IMG/VR virus record: IMGVR_UViG_3300044970_002549
Location: 1-64,000 of that record
DNA from: a virus
Reading direction: 5' to 3' (one strand)
DNA: 64,000 nucleotides
The notes under the pieces were generated by a model that was not told where the DNA came from, ran no database searches, and was given only the letters and a program-made list of their open reading frames with translations. Shown piece after piece: positions 44,376 through 52,631 of this stretch. The position numbers and the translations under genes are program-made. Position 1 is the stretch's first letter, and each line of letters opens with the position of its first letter.

Positions 44376-44797
44376 TCCAGAATGTCCTCTTCAATTCCCT
44401 CTATGGCGTCTTGATCCTTAAACATCTGCTCTATGTCAAGCTGATGCTTGCGCTGTTGGGGGACAGATCTTCGTGCCTTGTGGAGATCTTGATAGCACCA
44501 CTTACAAACATTATATCTTTTCTGGCCCTTTGCACGCGGAACCATTGGCTCCGGGGTAAGCTCGGTAATAAGATGCTGGTCTTCTGGTCCGGCCATAATT
44601 CCGCACGATGCGCACTGTGGGTGAGAGCGCTTCAGTTTCTGATATGACTCTAGGACCGGGGTGATTGTTTTGTGCAGGCGTATAAGGGCAGACGCAAGCT
44701 CCCGCACCTCCTTGCCGCGTTCACGGATTTCTGAGCAAAGAGTACATTTAAGCGCGTCGTCGTCAAGTCCATGGTGCTGGTGTCCTAAATCGCTCAT
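44372..44797 (-). CDS. HNH-like / zinc protein, 141 aa
   Basis: The ATG at 44797 has no ribosome site and lies 6 nt after TG-C-TACCAT. It has CTLCSEIRERGKEVRELASA, then SHPQCASCGIMAGPEDQHLI and NVCKWCYQDLHKARRSV. The three CxxC pairs give a likely double zinc site. It is first in the portal operon. Confidence 0.6.
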   Translation of the reverse strand: MSDLGHQHHGLDDDALKCTLCSEIRERGKEVRELASALIRLHKTITPVLESYQKLKRSHPQCASCGIMAGPEDQHLITELTPEPMVPRAKGQKRYNVCKWCYQDLHKARRSVPQQRKHQLDIEQMFKDQDAIEGIEEDILE

Positions 44798-44961
44798 ACT
44801 TACATGGTAGCAGTAAACACCAAACACAAGATAAAAGATTTATTGTAGAATGTCCACATATTGTCCGCGTGATGCTTTGTTTGGTAAAGAATCCTAAACA
44901 TTCATCATTGTATTCGATGTGTCTCTATGTCCATCTTGTGATATTAGAGATTATTATTGTA

Positions 44962-44995
44962 TTGACGCGGCCGTCATCGGACATCAATATGTCCG
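44962..44995 (+). promoter_or_regulatory. late promoter with palindromic operator
   Basis: TTGACG (44962-44967), 17 nt, CAATAT (44985-44990). A perfect palindrome CGGACAT-CAAT-ATGTCCG (44978-44995) covers the -10. Further TGTCC half sites lie at about 44853 to 44930. It controls the protease-capsid operon. Confidence 0.65.
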
Positions 44996-45014
44996 GGTAC
45001 CTAGGGAGGTCATT

Positions 45015-46751
45015 GTGGATTTTAAAGTCTTTACAAACGCCCTTAAGGCGTATGAGGGGCCAAATGGCGACCTCTTTGTTACCGGCACAACCTCATCGAC
45101 AATCAGGGATCTGCACGGCGATGAGATGACTCTAAATGCCATTCGCACGATGGCCGATACCGCAAAGCAGAATATGACGATCTTCTTGAACCATAACTAT
45201 ATGGTTCCCGAAGATCTTTTCGGCTCGGTTACTGATGCACGAGTTGTAAAGCGCTGGGACAGCGAAGCCGGTTTCGAGGTGTACGACCTTGACATTGACG
45301 TACTTGTCTGCAAGGAAGACGAAAACCCAGAGGCCATGCGGGCATACAAGGCCATTAAGCGCGGGGTAAAGCTTGGGCTTTCTATTGGCGCGCGTGTGGA
45401 TAGGGTCTCAAAGAAGAAAGACGCAAGCACTGGTGAGGACACGTATGTAATCGACTCCGTAAAGCTTATGGAGGCCTCAGTAGTCGGAATTCCGGCTAAC
45501 CAGCGCTCATACCTACAGAATGCCGTCAAGAGCCTCAAGGCCGCCGAGAAGTCGGGGGATTTTGAGATCTCTGAGAAAGCTGCCCCTGATTCGGTGCGTG
45601 AAGGCGACTTTGTTTCATGGGGCTCAAGCGGCGGGACTGCTCGTGGTCGCGTTGAACATGTTATGCGCGAGGGCACTCTGGGAGTTCCTGATTCTGACTT
45701 CAAAATTGAAGCCACACCGGAAGATCCAGCTGCTCTTATCCGAATCTGGAGGCCAGAAGGAGACAGCTGGCAGGAGACCGACAAGCTTGTCGGGCACAAG
45801 GTTTCTACGTTGAACAAAATTGAATCTTTGAAGTCTATCGTTGAATCCGTCTTGGCAGGTGACCAGGAACTGGAAACACAGCGGTCATCGCAGCCTTTTG
45901 CTTCTTTGGCCCAGGAAAGGTCTGAGTCGGAGTCGACTGAGACGTCAAAGGCCCAAGAAGCGGGCGATACTGAAGGAGAAAATATCGTGGGAGACACTGA
46001 GAAGGCTACCCGGGTGACCGTCACTGTCACGCAAAGCGACGACAAGGAGACGAAGAAGCCGGAAGTTAATGAAAACACCCAGGATGAAGCTGTTGCAGCC
46101 GAGTCCGATGTCGCCAAGTCTGAGCAGGAAGCCCCTGCCGAGGAGACGCCAGCAGTCGATGCCACCCCAGAGGTGGAGCCGGTTGCCCCAGAGGCTGAAC
46201 CTGCGGTAGAGGCACCTGTCGAGACTCCCGTTGAGGAGTCGGCTGCGCCAGTCGCGGAAGAGGTCAATGCAGCGCACGAGGCCCTTCAGGCCCTTGGCGC
46301 CGTACTTGTCCACGCAAGCGCCGACGAGCGCGCGCAGATCTTGTCAAAGGTTGCAGCGTTCGCAGATGGCGAACCAGCAGCTGAAACCGAGGCCGAAGTA
46401 GCCGAGGTTGTTGTCACCGAGGGTGAAGCAGATGCCGTTGAGGCGCCTGAGGTCACTCTGGAAATTGTTGAGGCCAAGGGCCTTGACGAAGTAACTGCCA
46501 TCGCCAAGTCTGCGCTGGATGCAGCCTTTGCGGCACAGCAGGAGGTCAGCGCGATCAAGTCGCAGCTCACCGAACTGGTTGCCCAGAAGGCCAAGGTCGA
46601 GTCTGATCTTGCGAAGGCGCTTGATGTCGTCGGTCGATTGATGGATCTTCCATCGGGTCGAAAGGCATATTCGAGTGCATCCGTAAATTCTGGGACGAAG
46701 GCCCCATGGCTTTCGCCCGTAATCCAGCGCATGCTGGACAGCCAGGAGTAA
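45015..46751 (+). CDS. prohead protease fused to HVA1-like domain and acidic scaffold
   Basis: This 578-residue protein starts at GTG 45015 after AGGGAGG. The protease part (about 1-175) has TGTTSSTIRDLHGDEM, FLNHNY with the catalytic His, GLSIGARV with the catalytic Ser, and EASVVGIPAN. Residues about 195-275 (VREGDFVSWGSSGGTARGRV ... TDKLVGHKVSTLNKI) match the HVA1/DUF2945 tudor-like domain. The rest is acidic, Ala/Glu/Val-rich with a coiled-coil end, suited to scaffolding. Protease cleaves scaffold and capsid tails. A start at 44919 is rejected, as it would cross the promoter. Confidence 0.88.
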   Translation: MDFKVFTNALKAYEGPNGDLFVTGTTSSTIRDLHGDEMTLNAIRTMADTAKQNMTIFLNHNYMVPEDLFGSVTDARVVKRWDSEAGFEVYDLDIDVLVCKEDENPEAMRAYKAIKRGVKLGLSIGARVDRVSKKKDASTGEDTYVIDSVKLMEASVVGIPANQRSYLQNAVKSLKAAEKSGDFEISEKAAPDSVREGDFVSWGSSGGTARGRVEHVMREGTLGVPDSDFKIEATPEDPAALIRIWRPEGDSWQETDKLVGHKVSTLNKIESLKSIVESVLAGDQELETQRSSQPFASLAQERSESESTETSKAQEAGDTEGENIVGDTEKATRVTVTVTQSDDKETKKPEVNENTQDEAVAAESDVAKSEQEAPAEETPAVDATPEVEPVAPEAEPAVEAPVETPVEESAAPVAEEVNAAHEALQALGAVLVHASADERAQILSKVAAFADGEPAAETEAEVAEVVVTEGEADAVEAPEVTLEIVEAKGLDEVTAIAKSALDAAFAAQQEVSAIKSQLTELVAQKAKVESDLAKALDVVGRLMDLPSGRKAYSSASVNSGTKAPWLSPVIQRMLDSQE

Positions 46752-46755
46752 AAAA

Positions 46756-47988
46756 ATGAGCGAACTTAACGAAAAGTTGCAGGAAGTGCAGAAGGGTCTG
46801 GATGACCTCGGCACTGCCCCGCACCTTGTTGGCCGTGTTGCCGACGAGAACCTCGATGTTGCCGAGGCCTATGCGACCCAGCGCGAACTTCGCAAGAAGT
46901 TCTCAAAGATGAGCCGCACTGAGCTTGGCGAGATCCTTGACATCCAGGCAGCCCGCGAAGGCGGGAAGCAGGCTTCTTCGGACGTTCTTAACCGCCTTGC
47001 GGTTGCGAACCCGAACATTGCCAAGCTTCTTGACTCGACGGGTGGCACGGCTCTTATCCGTCAGGACCTTGAGCCAATTCTTTACGCTTTGTTCGTGAAG
47101 AAGTTCCCATTCTTTGAGCGCCTCCGCAAGGAGCCTGCAAACGGCCTCGTGCATGCGTTCAATCAGCAGACCGCCTATGGCGATGCGGTGTTCCAGACTG
47201 AGACCGGAACGGTCACGGACGACACGAACACCTATAGCCGAGCAACGACCAACGTGGCCGTTCTCGCAACCCGCCGTGGCATTACGCTCAAGAGCCAGTT
47301 TGCGATCACGCAGGGCGGCGCTCCAGGGCAGCAGGGTCTTTCGACCGAGCTTGAGGGTGGCGTTGTTGCCATTGCCGCAAAGCTCCAGAAGACGCTCTTC
47401 CAGGGTAACGCTGACACTACGACGAACGCAGGTACGGCAACTGAGCTTGGCGCTTACGACGCTAACGGTTTCACCGGTCTCCGCAAGCTCCTCGGAGCAG
47501 GGACTGGAACGGCCCAGATCGTCAACAAGGGCACGGCTGCCTATCTCGCAACGATCAACAACAATGTTGCCAGCATTTTGAATGCCGGTGGCAACCCGTC
47601 AGCGATCCTTTGCTCGCCAACGGACTATGCTGGCCTGGTGAATGAGCTGACGAACCTCGTCCGCTATAACGCACCTGCCCAGACGGCCCAGAACGCCGGC
47701 GCGACCTTCGGGTCAGTCGTCACGGCTGCTGGTGAGCTCCCGATCCTTGCCGTCCCTGGTGACAGCATTGGGTCGTACACCCTTAGCTCGGTGGACTACC
47801 GCGATATGTACGTGGTAGACGAGTCAGTTTGGTCGATGCCTTACCTCGGTTCGGACTCGATCACTACGCTCGAAATTCCGGTTGGAACGAACGGTTCCCT
47901 TTCACGCCTTTACATCATGTACTGCATGTATGGTCTGGCGAGCAAGGCCAACAAGTTCAACGGGAAGATCCGCGTCACGGTCGCGTAA
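46756..47988 (+). CDS. major capsid protein, HK97 fold
   Basis: This 410-residue protein has an N-terminal helical delta region (SELNEKLQEVQKGLDDLGTA ... KKFSKMSRTELGEIL, about 1-75). The body follows with DLEPILYALFVKKFPFFERL, ATTNVAVLATRRGITLKSQF, an A domain with SILNAGGNPSAILCSPTDYA, and the C-terminal strands. Length and order match HK97-type capsids. The protease next to it would cut the delta region. The ATG follows CAGGAG, 4 nt after the protease stop. Confidence 0.85.
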   Translation: MSELNEKLQEVQKGLDDLGTAPHLVGRVADENLDVAEAYATQRELRKKFSKMSRTELGEILDIQAAREGGKQASSDVLNRLAVANPNIAKLLDSTGGTALIRQDLEPILYALFVKKFPFFERLRKEPANGLVHAFNQQTAYGDAVFQTETGTVTDDTNTYSRATTNVAVLATRRGITLKSQFAITQGGAPGQQGLSTELEGGVVAIAAKLQKTLFQGNADTTTNAGTATELGAYDANGFTGLRKLLGAGTGTAQIVNKGTAAYLATINNNVASILNAGGNPSAILCSPTDYAGLVNELTNLVRYNAPAQTAQNAGATFGSVVTAAGELPILAVPGDSIGSYTLSSVDYRDMYVVDESVWSMPYLGSDSITTLEIPVGTNGSLSRLYIMYCMYGLASKANKFNGKIRVTVA

Positions 47989-48011
47989 GCGATTCGTTCG
48001 TAGGTTTTGTG

Positions 48012-48041
48012 AAGGGGGGCGGGGGAAACCTCGCTCCCCTT
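48012..48041 (+). terminator. attenuator hairpin after the capsid gene
   Basis: Nine-bp stem AAGGGGGGC with GCTCCCCTT, then TGCTTTT. It would raise capsid mRNA above the genes that follow. Confidence 0.75.
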
Positions 48042-48057
48042 TGCTTTTGGTGAATAT

Positions 48058-48288
48058 ATGGCCAAGCGAAGAAAAAACAGGAAAATACCACACCACGAAG
48101 TAATGGCAAAGAAAGCAATTGCCTATGCTATTGCGCAAAACCCTGAATATTTGGTAGAAATTCACTGGGAATACGGCAAGGCAATCATGCTTTCCGACGG
48201 AGCATCCATTCAATTTGAGGATGGGAGAGCCAGAATTCCACTCCGCCTCCTTTCGGAGGTTGAGCAGTACGGGTGCAAGCGCATCTAG
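48058..48288 (+). CDS. hypothetical protein, 76 aa
   Basis: Basic start (AKRRKNRKIPHHEVMAKKAI), then EYLVEIHWEYGKAIMLSDGA and RIPLRLLSEVEQYG. No ribosome site is evident near the ATG. Role unknown; it is placed between capsid and a head-decoration-like gene. Confidence 0.6.
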   Translation: MAKRRKNRKIPHHEVMAKKAIAYAIAQNPEYLVEIHWEYGKAIMLSDGASIQFEDGRARIPLRLLSEVEQYGCKRI

Positions 48289-48302
48289 CAAGGAGAATCA
48301 TT

Positions 48303-48626
48303 ATGTCAGATTTCAAGGATCTCTTTAACGGGCTGGACGAAGAGCAAGAGTCCGTAGAGGTTGCTGCTCCTGTTGTTGAGGCAGCGCCAACCCCTGTCGC
48401 AGCGCCAGCACCAGCTCCTGCCCCAGTGGCACCAGCAGTACCGGTTGTTGCGGCAAGCGCAGACGAGTGGGAAGTAGCCCCGGGAGTCTGGCAGATCGTA
48501 ACGCCAGTAACCGGAGCATTCACCCTCCCAGACGGCACCTGGGTTCGACCAACCGAAGCTAACGGCGTTTCGCGCGCAGCAGTGCCGGCAAAGTGGGTCG
48601 AATACGTCCGTGCCCTTAAGGGATAA
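48303..48626 (+). CDS. Ala/Pro-rich virion protein
   Basis: A short helix (MSDFKDLFNGLDEEQ) leads to a long Ala-Pro linker (about 20-55). A folded C-terminal part follows (WEVAPGVWQIVTPVTGAFTL ... WVEYVRALKG). The position after the capsid suggests a decoration or head-surface protein on a flexible stalk. The ATG follows AAGGAG. Confidence 0.62.
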   Translation: MSDFKDLFNGLDEEQESVEVAAPVVEAAPTPVAAPAPAPAPVAPAVPVVAASADEWEVAPGVWQIVTPVTGAFTLPDGTWVRPTEANGVSRAAVPAKWVEYVRALKG

Positions 48627-48680
48627 TTCGTAGGCAGTCCGATCCTGGACCGCTGAGCAGAGAAAGGGGATAATCAGCAC

Positions 48681-49604
48681 ATGGCAACTCTTTTGAAGCT
48701 CAGCGTTCCGGGTATCGTGACTGATATCGCAACCTATAACCGCCTTGAGATTGGGCGTGCTACAAGCGAATCAGACGCAACAACGCGCACCGGAACATGG
48801 TCCATTATCGGCTATCAGTCACTTGTTAGCAATGTTTCTACTTATGAGTACACAGACCCTGACGGCACGTCCGTAAATTGGTACTCACATCGCCTCAATC
48901 ATTCCGGGACAAACGCAAGCGGTTCCTGGGGAGCTCCAATCACCGGTAGGGTCTATGGATATCTGAGCGTCGGTGAATTTAAGGAATATGAGATTGGCGA
49001 TCTATTTAATCCTGACGGCACGGAAGTTTCTGATGCAAAGATCCGTCAGCTAGTTAAAATTGCCAGCTCAATGATTGACTCATTTGTTGGCTATTCATTT
49101 GATCACCGTCGATCCACCGAAAAGCATCGATGGAGCCAGCAAACTCGTCGAATCTATCCAATTCATAAGGGGATCGTATCTGTTGAGGCAGTAAGAATTT
49201 ATGTAAGCGCACAGCAGTCCGCCGCATTCACTGTCAATGATATATTTATTAATGACGACAGGGGCTACGTTGAGATCACCTCACTTGCCAATGTCACGTA
49301 TTCTCTTTTCCCTGCAATTGTCGCCCTCGGCATGATTGAGCCGGTTGCAGAGATTACATACACCCACGGGAACACTGTAACGCCACAGGACATAAAGGAC
49401 GCAACTGCATTGATCGTTGTTGACCTTCTCGCCAAGGACTCTCTGGCAAAGCAGGGTCTCCAGGGCGTATCCCGTCTTCGTGTGGGAGAAATGGAAATCT
49501 ATGCTGATCCAGCATCGGTTGGGCCAGCTCGTGTTCCACTTGCCGCCATTCCTCAGGCCGCAATCCTGCTCCTAGATCCATACGTAAGGACCGCAATCCG
49601 ATGA
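48681..49604 (+). CDS. head-tail connector (gp6-like) with N-terminal Fn3-like part
   Basis: This 307-residue protein has residues 1-95 like a beta-sandwich (NRLEIGRATSESDATTRTGT, STYEYTDPDGTSVNWYSHRL). The rest is helical and adaptor-like (KIRQLVKIASSMIDSFVGYS, DIKDATALIVVDLLAKDSLA). That is the layout of HK97 gp6/Phi29-type adaptors that seal the portal. It is followed by the stopper-type gene. Confidence 0.75.
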   Translation: MATLLKLSVPGIVTDIATYNRLEIGRATSESDATTRTGTWSIIGYQSLVSNVSTYEYTDPDGTSVNWYSHRLNHSGTNASGSWGAPITGRVYGYLSVGEFKEYEIGDLFNPDGTEVSDAKIRQLVKIASSMIDSFVGYSFDHRRSTEKHRWSQQTRRIYPIHKGIVSVEAVRIYVSAQQSAAFTVNDIFINDDRGYVEITSLANVTYSLFPAIVALGMIEPVAEITYTHGNTVTPQDIKDATALIVVDLLAKDSLAKQGLQGVSRLRVGEMEIYADPASVGPARVPLAAIPQAAILLLDPYVRTAIR

Positions 49605-49924
49605 TCCCCGGTCTATTTACCATCGTATCACTCACACGACCAGGACTCACCGGACAAGATGCAATTGGAAGTCCAGTGATCACTAATGCCAGCGTGTGGA
49701 CAAAGCGTGGGCACTATCAGCAGAGCTACCATCAGGAGGGCATCGGGCCGACTGGCCGAGCGACCAAGGACGTATACAAGTTTTGGCTTCCATTTGCCAC
49801 TGGTGATTACCGGCCACAGGTTGGAGACCTTCTTACTGCCGACGGAAGGACATATACCGTCGTGGAGGCGGCCCAGGAGAGCCTGCGTCACCACCTTCTT
49901 GTGGTAGCCAGGATCACAGAATAG
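49601..49924 (+). CDS. head-tail joining (stopper-like) protein
   Basis: This 107-residue protein is nearly all beta: FTIVSLTRPGLTGQDAIGS, VWTKRGHYQQSYHQE, KFWLPFATGDYRPQVGDLLT, DGRTYTVVEAAQE. Size and order fit head-closure proteins of the SPP1 gp16 kind. It overlaps the connector gene by 4 nt. Confidence 0.75.
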   Translation: MIPGLFTIVSLTRPGLTGQDAIGSPVITNASVWTKRGHYQQSYHQEGIGPTGRATKDVYKFWLPFATGDYRPQVGDLLTADGRTYTVVEAAQESLRHHLLVVARITE

Positions 49925-49926
49925 CC

Positions 49927-50622
49927 GTGGCAAAGAATGAAGTAACTTTCAATATTAAGGCCGCAGAGAACAACTTGCGTTCTGTCCGGAAGACCCTGCA
50001 GGAGTCAGTTGATCACCTGAACCCAACCTTCCAGGCAGTAGCCGTACAAATCGTCCAGAATGCCGTCTACGGCGGCCCAGGAAGCCTTGCTGGGATGGCA
50101 TCCGATCTGGCCCCAGTTGACACTGGAGCGCTTCGTGCTGGGCTTGCATCACCCAATTCCAACGAAGAATTTGACAAGGGCCGACAGTCGCAGAGCGTAT
50201 TCTCCGTATCGCCAGTCGGCAAGGGTGGCGTGCAGTATGTCGGCGTCACCTACGGCACCGACCCAACAAGAGACGACGGTGAGGGCTATGCGCAATACGT
50301 GCAGACTGATTACCTGTCTGCACCTGCCGCAAAATTCCGAAGTACCATGGGGGCTATTGGTACGGAAATATCTCGAGCCATTGCCTCGGTTATCGCAGCA
50401 AACATTCGAGTTGCAGCGTCAACCTCTGGGGCCTACGTAACAGCAAAAACCCGCTTGAGTCCAACAAGTGTGCTCCGACTTATTAGGAAGTTCGGTTCTG
50501 CACCTATTGAGACTACAAGCGGGAGAGGCTATGGGTACCGCAAGCTCGCTGCTATGCCGCGGTCCCAGTACCTCAAGATTATGCGTCAACGACGCTATCT
50601 TGCCAGAAAGAGATCTAGCTAA
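49927..50622 (+). CDS. HK97 gp10-like neck/tail protein
   Basis: This 231-residue protein starts GTG 49927. It has RSVRKTLQESVDHLNPTFQA, then LAPVDTGALRAGLASP, the 'PVDTGxLRxSI' motif of gp10-like tail-joining proteins. YVGVTYGTDPTRDDGEGYAQ and a basic tail (QRRYLARKRSS) follow. It converges on the metallophosphoesterase with an 8-nt overlap. Confidence 0.8.
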   Translation: MAKNEVTFNIKAAENNLRSVRKTLQESVDHLNPTFQAVAVQIVQNAVYGGPGSLAGMASDLAPVDTGALRAGLASPNSNEEFDKGRQSQSVFSVSPVGKGGVQYVGVTYGTDPTRDDGEGYAQYVQTDYLSAPAAKFRSTMGAIGTEISRAIASVIAANIRVAASTSGAYVTAKTRLSPTSVLRLIRKFGSAPIETTSGRGYGYRKLAAMPRSQYLKIMRQRRYLARKRSS

Positions 50623-51883
50623 GTCGAATCAGATACTCAGCAGTTACCCCTTCTGTGTGCTGGAACAACAGCCATTGGCATGGCTCGCCTGCTGATGCAA
50701 GCTGCTCCTGAGCGTAGGTGTTCGAGCTTTCGGTCGATCCTCCACTCCAGTGGGTGATTCCATTAAGATACATACGGGTTGGCGTATGGAAGTGCCCGGC
50801 CGCGCTGTAGTCAAACCGCGCAACAGTCATATTCCAGCCCTGAAGCTTCTTGCCAAACCCATACCAAGGGAAGCCAGCAAAACCGCCGCCAACCTGGTCC
50901 CCATGGAATAGGAACCAAGTCTTTCCCTTAACCTCGTCGGCTGCAAACCATGCTCGCTCGCCCTCTGCCAGGGTTTCCACCCATTCGACATTTGTCTGCT
51001 CTTTAAGGAGCATTGAGGCGATTCGATACATCATTGCGTCCGCATTGCTTTCTGGGTGGAATGTTCCTTTTCGGCCAAGTCGACCGTGGTTTCCAATAAC
51101 ACCAACAACCTTGATCTTCTCAAACTCGCCGGAAAGCTTCCTGACTAAATTTGCAAGAATCTCACCGCCGTGGAAAATCTGGTTATACAGCGACGCATCA
51201 ACAAGATGAGCCTGGCCTGGGAAGATGTCCTCACCCTCAATAAGGTCGCCAAGAAGATAAATTCTTAGCTCTCTTACTGGATGCGCCTTGCGCTGAATGT
51301 CGACAAGCTTTTGCACCTTATCGGACAGCTGCCTGATTCGATCCGCGCAGACCTCGGAGCTATAGGTTGGAGTGATCTTACCGAGCTGCCAGTCAGAAAG
51401 CAGCAAGATTGCAGTTTCGTCATCGGCTTTTCGGTTGTCGTGCTTTGGTGGCTTCACGGGCTCAATGTGGATCGCCGCAGCCGCCTCTCTGGCCGCTTGA
51501 TACACGGCCTCGATTAGTTCCTGCTGCTCACGATCCTTGTCGTCGAGCTTTCGCAAAGCTTTTCGATGTGCTGCCTTTAGGCGCTCAATTTCAGATGTGG
51601 CCTCGTAGGCGGCGTTCTCGCGCTCCGCGATTGCGCTAACGATATCTGGGGTCATCCCCGAGCTGATCTTGTCTCGCAAGGACCCAGGAACTGTGAAGGG
51701 CTTCTTTCCATTGTTGATGCGCTTATCAACAAATGATGTTTTCCCTCGAAGCAAGTTGTTTCTCATGATTCGCCATGAGTCTTTGCTTCGGTCTGGGTAT
51801 GATGCGTAAAACGCTTCATACTCCATATTGACTGCATCCTGTTTTTCCTGCGCGGTCCATGACCGCACGGAGAACTGTGGCAT
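50615..51883 (-). CDS. metallophosphoesterase, antisense moron
   Basis: This 422-residue protein has an N-terminal helical segment (WTAQEKQDAVNMEYEAFYAS) and a coiled coil at about 85-140. From about 158 comes the calcineurin-like core: LLSDWQLGK, LLGDLIEGE, GVIGNHGR, FHGDQVGG and AGHFHTP. The five motifs supply all metal ligands. It is read against the surrounding structural operon, so it was probably added as a separate unit. The substrate could be a nucleotide or DNA end. AAGGAG precedes the ATG. Confidence 0.85.
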   Translation of the reverse strand: MPQFSVRSWTAQEKQDAVNMEYEAFYASYPDRSKDSWRIMRNNLLRGKTSFVDKRINNGKKPFTVPGSLRDKISSGMTPDIVSAIAERENAAYEATSEIERLKAAHRKALRKLDDKDREQQELIEAVYQAAREAAAAIHIEPVKPPKHDNRKADDETAILLLSDWQLGKITPTYSSEVCADRIRQLSDKVQKLVDIQRKAHPVRELRIYLLGDLIEGEDIFPGQAHLVDASLYNQIFHGGEILANLVRKLSGEFEKIKVVGVIGNHGRLGRKGTFHPESNADAMMYRIASMLLKEQTNVEWVETLAEGERAWFAADEVKGKTWFLFHGDQVGGGFAGFPWYGFGKKLQGWNMTVARFDYSAAGHFHTPTRMYLNGITHWSGGSTESSNTYAQEQLASAGEPCQWLLFQHTEGVTAEYLIRLS

Positions 51884-51908
51884 GAAAAACTCCTTTGCCG
51901 GGGAAGGG

Positions 51909-52088
51909 CTACTTCTTCTTCCCTGATGGCTTCTTCTTGGCCGTCTTAGCTACAGACTTGACCTTGGGCTTTGGCGCCCGCTCAACAAGCTGTTCGGGCA
52001 TGTCCCAAAGCTGTCGCTTGATAGTTCGGAATGCCTTCTTCAAGGCCTTCTCAAAAATCTTTTGTACCTTCTTGAATACTTTATTCAT
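51909..52088 (-). CDS. lysine-rich peptide, 59 aa
   Basis: MNKVFKKVQKIFEKALKKAF at the start is a basic amphipathic helix. The end is PKVKSVAKTAKKKPSGKKK. It may bind nucleic acid or a membrane. It has its own promoter and 9-bp leader hairpin and lies before the metallophosphoesterase. Confidence 0.62.
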   Translation of the reverse strand: MNKVFKKVQKIFEKALKKAFRTIKRQLWDMPEQLVERAPKPKVKSVAKTAKKKPSGKKK

Positions 52089-52095
52089 CACTGTT

Positions 52096-52133
52096 TCCCT
52101 TCTGCCCTCTTACTGGGCAGAAGCTAGCATACC
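52096..52133 (-). promoter_or_regulatory. extended -10 promoter with 9-bp leader hairpin
   Basis: On the minus strand TGTGGTATGCT is followed by CTTCTGCCC-7 nt-GGGCAGAAG at the likely RNA 5' end, then a short AAGGG site. The promoter string equals that at 12682-12690. Confidence 0.65.
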
Positions 52134-52220
52134 ACATCTATCTCAGCCGTTCGATATGTGCTATGCAATGTAGAAGGAAGATCCATAGATTATCGGCGCT
52201 TACAAATATACCATTGCGGC

Positions 52221-52619
52221 ATGACCGGAGTATACGAGGCGTTTTTCAGTGCTTTGAGCGGGGATGCCACGCTGCAGACCCTGCTTGGCGGCACGTCCAC
52301 CGATAAGAAGGTTTACCCGGTCAATTTTACGGGCAAAAGCGGCCCCCCAGCCATTCGTGTAGCCGTTCTCGGTGGCGGCAGTGACGTAGGGCTCGGAATT
52401 GACCGTCCAATTGTGGATATTGTAATAGTTAGTAAAGTCAGCGCCGCAGAGATAAATACTATTGGCAACAGGGTAGATATAGTGCTTAATAGGAAGCGTC
52501 TTGCGGGGCCAGATGGGGCTGTGCTGCACTTGTCACACAAGATAACGCAAAGGGACTTTTTCGATGACCCGAGCTTGGAATACCGGCGTGTGATCCGGTA
52601 CAGCGTCATCAAAACATAA
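52221..52619 (+). CDS. tail completion / tail-terminator-like protein
   Basis: This 132-residue protein starts MTGVYEAFFSALSGDATLQT. GPPAIRVAVLGGGSDVGLGI, PIVDIVIVSKVSAAEINTIG, then RDFFDDPSLEYRRVIRYSV follow. Helix, beta sheet and the position before the tail tube match SPP1 gp17/lambda U-like proteins. A longer frame to 52158 lacks a ribosome site. Confidence 0.72.
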   Translation: MTGVYEAFFSALSGDATLQTLLGGTSTDKKVYPVNFTGKSGPPAIRVAVLGGGSDVGLGIDRPIVDIVIVSKVSAAEINTIGNRVDIVLNRKRLAGPDGAVLHLSHKITQRDFFDDPSLEYRRVIRYSVIKT

Positions 52620-52631
52620 GGGAGAAAAGCA

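Noticed and set aside
44919-45014. Upstream extension of the prohead protease by 32 residues
   Set aside because: It would place the promoter and operator inside the coding region. The GTG at 45015 has a strong AGGGAGG site.
45197-46267. A 356-codon minus-strand frame opposite the prohead protease
   Set aside because: It is Ser/Thr/Ala-rich, as expected from the complement of an acidic GAG/GCC-rich gene. It has no domain and no ribosome site.
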